64,000 nucleotides of DNA from Salinarchaeum laminariae (GTDB lineage Archaea; Halobacteriota; Halobacteria; Halobacteriales; Salinarchaeaceae), in the NCBI RefSeq assembly GCF_023204835.1, contig NZ_CP096270.1:868001-932000 (forward strand), written 5' to 3'. Positions 33,081 to 41,438 of the stretch are shown here, one piece after another (the first letter of the stretch is position 1; each line of letters starts with the position of its first letter). The notes below the pieces were generated by a model. The model searched no databases and was not told the origin of the DNA. It saw only the letters and a list, made by a program, of their open reading frames with translations. Both the position numbers and the translations under genes were made by a program.

Positions 33081-34589
33081 TTACTCGTCGCCGGGGCTGT
33101 AGTTTGGCGCTTCGTCAGTGATGACGACGTCGTGGGCGTGGCTCTCGGCCTGGCCGGCGGAGCTGACCCGCACGAACTCGGATCGCTCTTTGAACGCGGG
33201 AATCGACTCGGCGCCGACGTAACCCATCCCGGACTGCATCCCACCGGTGAGCTGGTGGAGCTCGCTCTCGACGCTGCCCTTGTACGGCGTCGCCGCCTCG
33301 ACGCCTTCGGGGACGTACTCGTCATCGTCTTCGGGCTCCTCCTTGAGGTAGCGGTTCTCCTCGGAGTCGCCGCCGGCCATCGCGCCGACGGAGCCCATGC
33401 CGCGGTACTGCTTGTAGCGCTTGCCGTTCATCGTGACGATCCGGCCGGGCGCTTCGTCGGTGCCGGCGAAGTAGCTCCCCAGCATGACGGCGTCGGCGCC
33501 GGCGGCGATCGCCTTGATCGCGTCGCCGGAGTAGCGGATGCCGCCGTCGGCGATCACGGGCACGTCGTACTGGCTCGCCACGTCGGCGACCTGCGCGACG
33601 GCGGTGATCTGGGGCATGCCGGAGCCGGAGACGATCCGCGTCGTGCAGATCGAGCCGGGGCCGATGCCGACCTTGATTCCGTCTGCGAAATCGACGAGTT
33701 CGCTGGCAGCCTCCCGGGTCCCGACGTTACCGACGACGACGTCGGCGTCGACCTCGTTCGCGATCTCGCGGGAGCCGTCGATGACGTTCCGGTTGTGCGC
33801 GTGGGCGGTGTCGATGAACAGGATGTCAGCACCGGCCTCGTCGGCGCGAGTTGCTCGCTCGGACTCGAAGGGGCCGACGGCGACGCCGACCAGAAGACGG
33901 CCCTGCTGATCGCGAGCGGCGTTGGTGTGCTCGCGACGCGCGAGGATTCCCTGCATCGTGATGAGGCCGATCAGCCGGTCTTTCTCGTCGACGATCGGGA
34001 CGCGCTCGATCTTGTGCTCGTACATCAACTCGAGGGCCTCCCGCGCGCCGACGTCCCCGCCGGCGGTGATGACCTCGTCGGTCATCGCTTCGCTGACCTC
34101 GTCGCGCTCGCCGACTTCGAGATACGGCCGAACGTCCGTCGCGGAGATGATCCCGAGCACGCGGTCGTCCTCGTCGATGACGGGGGCGCCGGAGACGCCC
34201 TCCTCGTCCATCATCTGGTCGACCTCGCGGACGGTCTGGTCGGCGGTCGCCGTCACGACGTTCTCGCGGTCGATCACGAGTTCGTCGGCGGTCTTGACGC
34301 GCTCGACGTGTTCGACGGTCTCGTCGACGTCCATGTTCCGGTGGAGGACGCCGAGACCGCCCTGTCGGGCCAGCGCGGTCGCGAGATCTGCTTCGGTGAC
34401 GGTGTCCATCGCCGCAGAGAGAACCGGAACTTCCAGTTCGACGTTGGTAGAGACGCGCGTCGACAGATCGGCCTCGTCGGGTTCGACGGTACTCTCCTTG
34501 GGTCGCAGTAGAACGTCGTCGAAGGTCAACGCCTCCGGGACGCGTAGCTTCTCGGTAAAGGGCTCCGTGGTAGGAACGTCGTTCGCCAT
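33081..34589 (-). CDS. guaB: IMP dehydrogenase
   Basis: It catalyses NAD-dependent oxidation of IMP to XMP in guanine nucleotide synthesis. The 502-residue protein has '[14 protein letters not shown]', two CBS domains (about 100-225), '[13 protein letters not shown]', the active-site loop '[17 protein letters not shown]' with catalytic Cys, '[20 protein letters not shown]' and the flap '[10 protein letters not shown]'. The C-terminus is '[14 protein letters not shown]'. A minus-strand TATA-like CGTTTTTCAC lies about 28 nt before the ATG. Confidence 0.97.
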   Translation of the reverse strand: MANDVPTTEPFTEKLRVPEALTFDDVLLRPKESTVEPDEADLSTRVSTNVELEVPVLSAAMDTVTEADLATALARQGGLGVLHRNMDVDETVEHVERVKTADELVIDRENVVTATADQTVREVDQMMDEEGVSGAPVIDEDDRVLGIISATDVRPYLEVGERDEVSEAMTDEVITAGGDVGAREALELMYEHKIERVPIVDEKDRLIGLITMQGILARREHTNAARDQQGRLLVGVAVGPFESERATRADEAGADILFIDTAHAHNRNVIDGSREIANEVDADVVVGNVGTREAASELVDFADGIKVGIGPGSICTTRIVSGSGMPQITAVAQVADVASQYDVPVIADGGIRYSGDAIKAIAAGADAVMLGSYFAGTDEAPGRIVTMNGKRYKQYRGMGSVGAMAGGDSEENRYLKEEPEDDDEYVPEGVEAATPYKGSVESELHQLTGGMQSGMGYVGAESIPAFKERSEFVRVSSAGQAESHAHDVVITDEAPNYSPGDE

Positions 34590-35025
34590 GTAGTCGGTCC
34601 GCCGGGATGAGTGAAAAACGTTGTGAGACCGCCCGAGCGACCGAGCGAAGCGAGGGAGCGAGGGCGGCAGTCACTAGCACAATCCGCGGTGCGGCGGCGG
34701 TTGCGGGGCTGTGCGGCGGCGGTTGCGGAGCGGTGCTGTGCGGTGGGAATGCGGGGCCCTGCGGCGGCGGTTGCTGGGGCTGTGCAGCGGCGGTTGCGGA
34801 GCGGTGTTGCGCGGTGTGACTGCGGGGCCCTGCGGCGGCGGTTGCGGAGCAGACCTGTGCGGCGTGACTGCGGGGCTCCAGTACGGGTGCGAGGAGCTGT
34901 ACGATGCGCCTCCGGGTGCGAAGTAGAGCTGTGTAGTACGGTTGCGGAGGTGAAACGACCGACAGCGACCGACAGGGCTCTCAGGACCCCAACGATTACG
35001 ACCCGACCGGCAGAACCAGCCGGGT
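34590..35025. other. 436-bp gap with GC-rich tandem array
   Basis: Holds the guaB promoter and a degenerate tandem repeat (34687-34880). Both strands contain open frames through the array (Cys/Gly-rich on plus, Ala/Pro/Arg-rich on minus), but these are repeats of short words rather than a protein. Confidence 0.5.
34687..34880. repeat. Degenerate GC-rich tandem array (about 49-bp unit)
   Basis: The word GCGGCGGCGGTTGC (or a one-base variant) occurs five times. Three longer units run from that word through GGAGCGGTG and TGCGGTGTGACTGCGGGGCC, at about 34711, 34784 and 34830, with shorter pieces between. This looks like a minisatellite formed by slippage. Alternating G-rich tracts could form unusual DNA structures. 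Confidence 0.65.
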
Positions 35026-35259
35026 ATGTGCCCCGACGTCTGCGGGTCGATCGACCGGCTCTTCTACGACCATCTTTCCGGCGACTGGGATTCGCTCCAG
35101 CGCTGGGCGTGGCTCTATCTCCACGTCTGCATCCTGCTCGCGACCGTCCTGCTCGGCTACGCCGTCGCTCGCGGGGAGTACCTGCTGACGGCCCTGCTGT
35201 GTCCGTTCCCGGTGTTCTACCTCTACCGGCGGTACACCTACGCCCGTCCGAACCCGTAA
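35026..35259 (+). CDS. Small membrane protein of unknown function
   Basis: The 77-residue product starts 'MCPDVCGSIDRLFYDHLSGD'. Two hydrophobic helices ('LYLHVCILLATVLLGYAVA' and 'YLLTALLCPFPVFYLY') are followed by a basic C-terminus. An upstream ATG-proximal purine stretch is weak. It precedes the GT39-like gene by 119 bp. No family is recognised. Confidence 0.55.
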   Translation: MCPDVCGSIDRLFYDHLSGDWDSLQRWAWLYLHVCILLATVLLGYAVARGEYLLTALLCPFPVFYLYRRYTYARPNP

Positions 35260-35378
35260 TCTGCCGAGCCGCCGACCGGTCGACCTCACGGTCGGCTTCC
35301 GTTCCCGTCGGGCGGCGATGATCCGGCGAGCAGCCAGTACCGATCGTTTGAAACGTCACGGGGGAACAGCAGCAAACG

Positions 35379-37211
35379 ATGACTGCAGACCGCGTCCGTC
35401 GTCTCCTCCGCACGGACCGGCTCGCTCGCTTCCTCCACATTGGCTCCGTCCGGCAGGCGCTCCAGCGCGATCGGCTCCGCCAGCGCGCACGCGAGAACCC
35501 GTGGCTAACGGTGCTGCTCGTCGCCGCGACGGTCCTCTTCTTCTTCGGGATCTGGCGGGTCGAGCCCCATCAGCTGATCCCCGACGAGTCCGGCGCAGTC
35601 GGGCAGCCGTTCACGCTCATTCAGGGCCGTCCGGGGCTGACCTCCTTCGAGAAGGGCGGCAATCTCCACATCTGGCTCCTGTTACTCTCCTATCTGCCGG
35701 TCCTGCTCGTGATCGGCACGTATTGGGTCGTGACTGGGCAGTTCGGCGCGAACGTCGAGAACGCCCAGGCGCTCGCGGAACACCAGCACGGCACGCAGTG
35801 GGACGTCGCAAATGGAGCCCTCGTCGACGCCTGGACGGCGCTGGTGACGGCCGGACGGTTCGTCTCCGCGACGGCGGGCGTCCTCGCGGTCCTCGCCGTC
35901 GCTTTGCTCGCCCGTCGGCTGTACGGCCGCCCCGCAGGGGTGCTCGCGGGAGCGACCCTGACCGTGAGTCTCGGCTTCGCGCTCACCGCGAAGTACGCGA
36001 CCGAGGACGTGCTCGCCGGCAGTTTGTTCGTCTGGACGATCTACCCGATGGCGGTCCACCACGACACCGGCGAGGATCGACCGCTCCTGCTCGCGGCGGG
36101 CGTCGCGGGACTCGCGATGTCGGCGAAGGCGACGACGGGCATTCTCGCGATCCCGATCGCGTACTACGCCCTCCGTCGGTACGACATCGACGAACTGGTG
36201 CGCTGGCCGGCGATCCGGGAGATCGCCCGCTACCCGGCGGCCGCGATCGCCGCCTACGTCGCGACGACGCCCTCGCTGTTGATCAACCCCGACCTGTACG
36301 TCTCGGAGCTGGCTCGGTACGGCTCCGTCCGGGCCGGCGAGGCAGCCTATTACGCGCATCCGGATCCGGGCTACCTCGCCCACGCTGGCCACCTCGCGAC
36401 CGCGCTCGGTGCGCCGCTGCTCGCGCTCGCGTTGGTCGCGACCGTCGGCGTACTCGCGCTGACCGCCACCGGGCGGCTCCACCGGTTCACCGCGGTACCA
36501 CTTGGACTCGCCGTGCTCTACTACGTGATCATCGCGAGCTGGGGCAACATTCAGTACAACCGATCGCTCCTGCTCCTCCCGCTGCTGGCGCTGTTCGTCG
36601 GGCTCGCGGCGGCGTGGGCCACCGACGCGGAGCGGCGTCCTTCCGTGCGCCGGGTGGCCGGGCCGATCGTCGCGATCGTCCTCCTGCTCTCGCTGTTCTA
36701 CACCGCCAGCGGCGCCGCGGTCTGGAGCACCTCCCGCGCCGAGGCGACGGAGTGGACCCACGACACCCTCGAGGACGGCGACACCGTCACGGTACTCGGT
36801 CAGCGAACCTACCTGCCGGAGTTTCCGGAGGGGGTGAACGTCTCGCGGACCGTCGTGGACCCGATCTACGACGCCGACAACGCGACGGCGAAACAGCGGG
36901 CGATCGCGCGGGTGGAGTGTAACCGCCCCGAGATGCTGGTGTTGACGAGCTTCCACTACCAGCGGTATTTCGAGGATCCCTCCGTCGCACCGAACGTCAC
37001 CGCACTCTACGAGTCGTTGCTCGCAGAGGAGGACTACCGGATCGTCGCGAGCTTCGGACCGTCGAATCCGAACCTCGCCGGCGACGCAGCGACGCGGTTC
37101 GAGCGCGCGCTCGCGCTGGAGCCACCCGCACGGAACACGAACAATCCGCGGATTCTGGTCATGGAGCGCACCGCCGATCCGGTCACGGACTGCCCTGGAT
37201 TGGAGAACTAG
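35379..37211 (+). CDS. GT39-like (dolichyl-phosphate mannose type) glycosyltransferase
   Basis: The 610-residue membrane protein begins with a basic segment, then the first helix (about 43-60) followed by 'VEPHQLIPDESG'. The acidic pair Asp69-Glu70 matches the catalytic loop after TM1 of GT-C enzymes. About 10-12 helices follow to about residue 440, then a soluble C-terminal domain of about 150 residues ('DTLEDGDTVTVLGQRTYLPE'). I infer transfer of a sugar from dolichyl phosphate to proteins or glycans outside the cell. It has no pathway neighbours except the small membrane protein upstream. Confidence 0.8.
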   Translation: MTADRVRRLLRTDRLARFLHIGSVRQALQRDRLRQRARENPWLTVLLVAATVLFFFGIWRVEPHQLIPDESGAVGQPFTLIQGRPGLTSFEKGGNLHIWLLLLSYLPVLLVIGTYWVVTGQFGANVENAQALAEHQHGTQWDVANGALVDAWTALVTAGRFVSATAGVLAVLAVALLARRLYGRPAGVLAGATLTVSLGFALTAKYATEDVLAGSLFVWTIYPMAVHHDTGEDRPLLLAAGVAGLAMSAKATTGILAIPIAYYALRRYDIDELVRWPAIREIARYPAAAIAAYVATTPSLLINPDLYVSELARYGSVRAGEAAYYAHPDPGYLAHAGHLATALGAPLLALALVATVGVLALTATGRLHRFTAVPLGLAVLYYVIIASWGNIQYNRSLLLLPLLALFVGLAAAWATDAERRPSVRRVAGPIVAIVLLLSLFYTASGAAVWSTSRAEATEWTHDTLEDGDTVTVLGQRTYLPEFPEGVNVSRTVVDPIYDADNATAKQRAIARVECNRPEMLVLTSFHYQRYFEDPSVAPNVTALYESLLAEEDYRIVASFGPSNPNLAGDAATRFERALALEPPARNTNNPRILVMERTADPVTDCPGLEN

Positions 37212-37263
37212 CCGCCGCCTCCGCCCGCACCGCCCCTGCGGTCAGTTCTCGCCGTCGCTGCCG

Positions 37264-38001
37264 TCAGCTCTCGCCGTCGCTGACCTGCCAGTGCAGGAGT
37301 ACGCCGTCGTCGACGCGCTCGACGCGCTCCAGGTCGAGATCGACGAACGAATCGACGTCTCCGAACCCCTCGCCGTCGACGAGCGTCGGCGCGTCCCGGC
37401 CGCCGATCACGGTCGACCCGACGAACACCGACAGCTCGTCGACGAGGCCGGCCTCGAAACACGAAAAGAGCAGTTCTCCACCGCCTTCGACCATGATCGA
37501 CTCGACGCCGTGATGGGCCTCGAGTAGCTCGAACGCCGCGGCCAGATCGACGCGCTCCTCGCCGGCGACGATCACCTCGGCACCCGCCGCCGCCAGCCCG
37601 CGCCGGCGATCGGCAGGTGCGGCTTCCGAGACGAGGACGTAGGTCGTCGACGCGTCATCCTCGCGCTCGTCACCCTCCACGCGCTCATCGCCGCCCTCGC
37701 TCCGCTGCGAGCCGTCGAGCACGCGGGCGTCCGTCGGCGTTCGGGCACGGGAGTCAGCGACGACGCGATCCGGGTTGGCAGTCTCGCCCCGCTCTCGCCG
37801 CGCCTCGTGACGGTCGGCGTCGACGGTCAGACTGGGATCGTCGGCGAGGACGGTCCCGACGCCGACCATCACGGCATCTGAGTCCGCGCGGAGGCGATCG
37901 ACGCGCTCGAAATCCGCCTGGCCGCTGATCGGCACCTGCGTTCGGTGGCGCGTCGAGAGCTTGCCGTCGACGCTCGTCGCTGCGTTGACGCGGACGTGCA
38001 C
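37264..38001 (-). CDS. 2,5-diamino-6-ribosylaminopyrimidinone 5'-phosphate reductase (RibD-C/ArfC-like)
   Basis: This NADPH-dependent step in archaeal riboflavin/F420 precursor synthesis reduces the ribosyl group to ribityl. The 245-residue protein has 'NAATSVDGKLS' at the N-terminus, 'DAVMVGVGTVLADDPSLTV' (about 44-62) and 'IMVEGGGELLFSCFEAGLVD' near the C-terminal third, all RibD C-domain hallmarks. The start is set at GTG 38001 ('VHVRVNAATS'); an in-frame ATG at 38073 would add a Pro-rich leader. A charged insert of about 20 residues (SQRSEGG...REDD) sits between 'ARVLDG' and 'TTYVLVSE'. Confidence 0.88.
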   Translation of the reverse strand: MHVRVNAATSVDGKLSTRHRTQVPISGQADFERVDRLRADSDAVMVGVGTVLADDPSLTVDADRHEARRERGETANPDRVVADSRARTPTDARVLDGSQRSEGGDERVEGDEREDDASTTYVLVSEAAPADRRRGLAAAGAEVIVAGEERVDLAAAFELLEAHHGVESIMVEGGGELLFSCFEAGLVDELSVFVGSTVIGGRDAPTLVDGEGFGDVDSFVDLDLERVERVDDGVLLHWQVSDGES

Positions 38002-38146
38002 GGGGAGCGGTAGCGGCGGGCGGGGCAACGGCGTTTCGGTTCTGTGGGCGCTGGATGTCGATCGGGAGCCCAACCGAGTCGAGGGGTTCGTTGGCGATCG
38101 GGGATCGCTCGGGGTACGCGGTCGGCCGTGCTGCGCGCAACGAGCC

Positions 38147-39199
38147 TTAGGCCGTCTCGGGCAGGATCATCTCCACGACGCTTCCGCCTCCATCCCGTTC
38201 GTAGAATCGAATCTCGCCGTCGGACCGCTGGACGGTCCAGTAGACGAGCCAGAGTCCGAGCCCGTTGCCGTGCTCGAGGGCCGTCTCCGCGGACGAGAAC
38301 AACACCGCCGACTCGCTGGCCGGAATTCCGACGCCGGTGTCGGCGACCGAGATGACGACGCCCTCGTCGGTCCTGCGACAGGAGGCGGTGATCTCCACGT
38401 CGGCGGGGTTGTGAACGACGGCGTTGTCGAGCAACTCGTCGATCGCCTCCGGGAGCCCGACGTTGGCCGTGACGGCGAGGTCGGTCGTACACTCGATCGA
38501 CACGTCGACGTCGGGATTGCGCTCGCGGAGTGCCGACACGCGGTCCTGGAGGAGCGTCGTGCAGTCGAACCGTCCGGTACCGTCCTCCTCCCAGATCTCG
38601 GCGATCCTGCGGGCCTCGTGGCTGGTCTCGAGCAGGTCGTTCAGGTGGCGCCGAACCAGCTTCACCTCGGCGGCATCGTCGACGTCCTCGAGGTAGCCAA
38701 GGACGATCGTCACCTCGTTCCGGAGGTTGTGCCGAAGCACCCGCTGGTTCACTGTCAGTAGCTTCGTCAACGCCTGGTTACGTTCGTAGGACTCCCGGTA
38801 TTCGACGGCGTAGACGTTCGCGCGGCTGCCGACCGCGGTGCCGAGGACGAACGCGAAGACGACGATGAACTGCGACTCCTGAGCGCCGCCGTGGTCGACG
38901 TGCCAGATCAGCACGATAGCGAACGCGAGCAGGACGAAGGACGCGGCGAAGCCACAGGTGTAGACGAACGCGTCGATAGCGCCGCGCTCGGAGAGCGAGC
39001 GATCGGGGAGCTCCCGGCCCGTATAGGCCGTCAGCACGGCGAGCGTGACGAGGATAACGACCTCCAGGGTGGTGCCGATGGCCGGGCCCTCGAGGACGAA
39101 GTGAGCGCTGGCGAGGCCGAGTCCAACGGCGCCGAGGGCGTAGAATGCCAGCCTCGGATCGAACCGTCCGGGCCGTAGCACACGCTCGCCCACTCCCAT
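38147..39199 (-). CDS. Membrane sensor histidine kinase
   Basis: The 350-residue protein has about five N-terminal helices (about 18-130). The dimerisation motif is 'LLTVNQRVLRHNLRNEVTIV' (H-box His about 161), and the HATPase has 'AIDELLDNAVVHN', 'VADTGVGIP' and 'GNGLGLWLVYWTV'. ATG 39199 is preferred to GTG 39205: a minus-strand TATA-like CTTAAG at 39223-39228 places the transcript start at about the ATG. No receiver domain or adjacent regulator gene is seen, a common situation for haloarchaeal kinases. Confidence 0.9.
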   Translation of the reverse strand: MGVGERVLRPGRFDPRLAFYALGAVGLGLASAHFVLEGPAIGTTLEVVILVTLAVLTAYTGRELPDRSLSERGAIDAFVYTCGFAASFVLLAFAIVLIWHVDHGGAQESQFIVVFAFVLGTAVGSRANVYAVEYRESYERNQALTKLLTVNQRVLRHNLRNEVTIVLGYLEDVDDAAEVKLVRRHLNDLLETSHEARRIAEIWEEDGTGRFDCTTLLQDRVSALRERNPDVDVSIECTTDLAVTANVGLPEAIDELLDNAVVHNPADVEITASCRRTDEGVVISVADTGVGIPASESAVLFSSAETALEHGNGLGLWLVYWTVQRSDGEIRFYERDGGGSVVEMILPETA

Positions 39200-39205
39200 T
39201 GTCAC

Positions 39206-39512
39206 TTGTCACCACGCCAGTGACTTAAGCGATCACCTGGTCGGGGGAGCCTGCAGCGCCCGTTCGGGAACTCGGAGTGTCCGGTACAGGAGATATTTTC
39301 CGGCGATTGCCGTGCTATTCGTCGGCAGGTGCCTATCGTCGGACGCGCACTGCGGCGCCCAGCGACGGTCCTCTGTCGATCTACCGGCTCGCCCTCGGCG
39401 GCCACAGCACGTCCTCGCTAGAGATACCGGCAAGTGTCTCCAGTTGTGGGGAGCCCCGTCACCGCCTGCCCGTAGGGGCGCCCCTATACGTTCGGGTCCG
39501 TTCACACGGCGT
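39206..39512. other. 307-bp divergent promoter region
   Basis: Holds the histidine kinase promoter (minus, about 39223) and the promoter of the mini-ORF/nirA transcript (plus, CTATACG at 39484-39490). Nothing else is recognised. Confidence 0.5.
39484..39490 (+). promoter_or_regulatory. TATA box of the mini-ORF/nirA transcript
   Basis: CTATACG lies 23-29 nt before the ATG at 39513, so transcription should start at or next to that ATG. It makes the first mini-ORF a leaderless gene, not a random reading frame in a 5' UTR. Confidence 0.6.
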
Positions 39513-39578
39513 ATGAGCGATACGTCTCGAAGCGGCGGCTGGCCCACTCAGGGAGCGGGTCGGAGGGCCGCGCCATGA
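39513..39578 (+). CDS. Mini-ORF 1 of the nirA leader relay (21 residues)
   Basis: It starts 'MSDTSRSGGW' and ends 'GAGRRAAP'. The ATG is at the predicted transcript start (leaderless). The stop TGA (39576-39578) overlaps the ATG of mini-ORF 2 (39575-39577) as ATGA. N-terminal MSD/TS composition is like real haloarchaeal N-termini. No known family. Confidence 0.55.
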   Translation: MSDTSRSGGWPTQGAGRRAAP

Positions 39579-39643
39579 ACACCGATAGACTCGCTTCGCT
39601 CGACTATCGAGCTCATCGTCACCACACGAGGTGGTTCCGATGA
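39575..39643 (+). CDS. Mini-ORF 2 of the nirA leader relay (22 residues)
   Basis: It starts 'MNTDRLASLDYRAHRHH' and ends 'TRWFR', rich in His and Arg at the end. Both ends are ATGA overlaps: with mini-ORF 1 upstream and mini-ORF 3 downstream (ATG 39640-39642, TGA 39641-39643). The codons for the last residues contain GAGGTGG, which can serve as Shine-Dalgarno for the next ATG. Confidence 0.55.
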   Translation: MNTDRLASLDYRAHRHHTRWFR

Positions 39644-39702
39644 ACTCCGTCGGAGCCCACTCCGACGTGCTCATGCTCGCCACGCGGAGGTGGCTCGCAT
39701 GA
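39640..39702 (+). CDS. Mini-ORF 3 of the nirA leader relay (20 residues)
   Basis: It starts 'MNSVGAHSDV' and ends 'ATRRWLA'. Its TGA (39700-39702) overlaps the nirA ATG (39699-39701). The 3' codons again contain GGAGGTGG, placed as ribosome-binding site for nirA. Its first four residues (MNSV) equal those of NirA itself, because the start region is a direct duplication 59 bp apart (GAGGTGGTTCCGATGAACTC versus GAGGTGGCTCGCATGAACTC). Confidence 0.55.
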   Translation: MNSVGAHSDVLMLATRRWLA

Positions 39703-41438
39703 ACTCGGTCGAGCAGTACAAGCAGAACAAACATCCACTCGACGTGATCGAGGACGTCAAAGAGTACGCAGAGGAGGGCCTCTCTTTCGAGGAAATCGAG
39801 GAGCGCGCCGGCGGCGGCGAGTGGGAGCGTCTCAAGTGGGCTGGCATGTATAGCCACGGCGTTCAGGACGGCTACTTCATGATGCGGACGAAGGTCCCCG
39901 GCGGCAAACTCACGCCCGAGCAGGCCGAGGTCATCGGCGAGGTCTCAGAGGAGTACGCCACCGCGCCCGAGGAGTACGGCGGCGAGACCCAGAACGAGCT
40001 GTGGGGCGACGCCTACCTCGACATCACGACCCGACAGGACGTCCAGGCGCACTGGATCGAGGTCGAGGACGTCCCCGAGATCTGGGCGAAGTACGACGAG
40101 GTCGGCCTCACCACGATCCAGGGCTGTGGCGACTCGGCCCGCAACGTGCTGGGCTGCCCGGCCGCTGGCCTCGACGAGCACGAGTGTTTCGACGCCCAGC
40201 CCGTCATCGAGGCCGTCTCCGACTACTTCACGGAGAACCGCGAGTACGCGAACCTCCCCCGGAAGTACAAGATGACGATCACGGGCTGCAGCCAGGACTG
40301 CGCGCAGTCCCAGATCAACGACGTCGGCCTGACGCCCGCCCGCAAGCGGATCGAGACAGCCGACGGCGAGCAGGAGGTCTACGGCTTCCACGCGAAGATC
40401 GGCGGCGGGCTCTCCGACGGCCCGCGGATGGCCTCCCCGATCGAGGTGTTCGTCCGCCCGGAAGACACCGTCGAGTTCTGCCGCGCCGTCGCCCAGACGT
40501 TCAAGGAGATCGGCGACCGCAACAACCGCGGCGTCTGCCGGATGCGCTACCTCGTCGAACAGGTCGGCCCGGACACCTTCGAGCAGGCAATCCGCGACCG
40601 CTGTGACGTCGAGCTTCGCGAGCGCGGTACGGATCTCACCGAGGGGTACACGGGCGACCACGTCGGCGTCCACGAGCAGAAGCAGGACGGGCTCAACTAC
40701 GTCGGCTTCAACGTCATTACCGGCCGGATGGGCGGCGACGAGTTCGCCGAAGCCGCGAGGGCAGCCGAAAAGTACGGCACCGAGGACGCCTCGATCCGCC
40801 TCGCCACCGACCAGAACTTCCTCATCACGCACATTCCCGACGAGAACCTCGACGACCTGCTGGCCGAGGATTTCGCCCAGGAGTACAAGCCCGATCCCGG
40901 CCCCTTCGAGCGCGGCGCAGTGGGCTGTACCGGCTCGGAGTTCTGCAACTACGGCATCATCGAGACGAAAAATCGCGTGAAGCGCTGGGCTCGCGAGCTC
41001 GAAGAGCGCATCGACACCCCCGACGACCTCGAGGTCGTCCGGATGCACATGTCGGGCTGCTCGGCCTCCTGTGCCCAGCCCCAGATCGCGGACATCGGCT
41101 TCCGCGGCGAGACGGTCAAGATGACCGGTGAGGCCGACTCGGACGCGCCGCAGTCCCCCGAAGCCGAGACCGAGAACAGCGACATGGTCGAGGGGATGGA
41201 CTTCGGGCTGGGCGGCGCGCTCGGCTCCGACAACGAGTTCCTCGACTGGGTCGAGACCGCCGTGCCCGCCGACGCCGTCATCCCGGCGCTGGAGGAGCTG
41301 TTCGACGCCTTCGCCCGCGAGCACGAGGATGGCGAGCGGTTCTACGAGTGGTGCCGCCGGACGGACAACGAGCGACTCCGCCAGGTCATGAAGGGTGCGG
41401 ATGCACCGGTGGCCAAGGGGGTGGCCGGCGATGACTAA
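39699..41438 (+). CDS. nirA: Siroheme nitrite/sulfite reductase
   Basis: It catalyses six-electron reduction of nitrite to ammonia or sulfite to sulfide using siroheme coupled to a 4Fe-4S cluster. The 579-residue protein has the duplicated ferredoxin-like/siroheme architecture. The cluster/siroheme cysteines are Cys410 and Cys416 ('CTGSEFC') and Cys454 and Cys458 ('CSASC'). The first half has a degenerate counterpart ('QGCGDSARNVLGCP', 'TGCSQDCAQSQ'). It overlaps the next gene, an F420-reductase-like protein, by 8 bp (ATGACTAA). Nitrite versus sulfite cannot be decided from the motifs; the partner favours an F420H2-linked assimilatory reductase. An extra acidic loop sits at about 475-505. Confidence 0.92.
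   Translation: MNSVEQYKQNKHPLDVIEDVKEYAEEGLSFEEIEERAGGGEWERLKWAGMYSHGVQDGYFMMRTKVPGGKLTPEQAEVIGEVSEEYATAPEEYGGETQNELWGDAYLDITTRQDVQAHWIEVEDVPEIWAKYDEVGLTTIQGCGDSARNVLGCPAAGLDEHECFDAQPVIEAVSDYFTENREYANLPRKYKMTITGCSQDCAQSQINDVGLTPARKRIETADGEQEVYGFHAKIGGGLSDGPRMASPIEVFVRPEDTVEFCRAVAQTFKEIGDRNNRGVCRMRYLVEQVGPDTFEQAIRDRCDVELRERGTDLTEGYTGDHVGVHEQKQDGLNYVGFNVITGRMGGDEFAEAARAAEKYGTEDASIRLATDQNFLITHIPDENLDDLLAEDFAQEYKPDPGPFERGAVGCTGSEFCNYGIIETKNRVKRWARELEERIDTPDDLEVVRMHMSGCSASCAQPQIADIGFRGETVKMTGEADSDAPQSPEAETENSDMVEGMDFGLGGALGSDNEFLDWVETAVPADAVIPALEELFDAFAREHEDGERFYEWCRRTDNERLRQVMKGADAPVAKGVAGDD

Noticed and set aside
34687-34880. CRISPR-like array
   Set aside because: Repeats are degenerate, of variable spacing and with spacer-like parts also repeated; no cas genes nearby.
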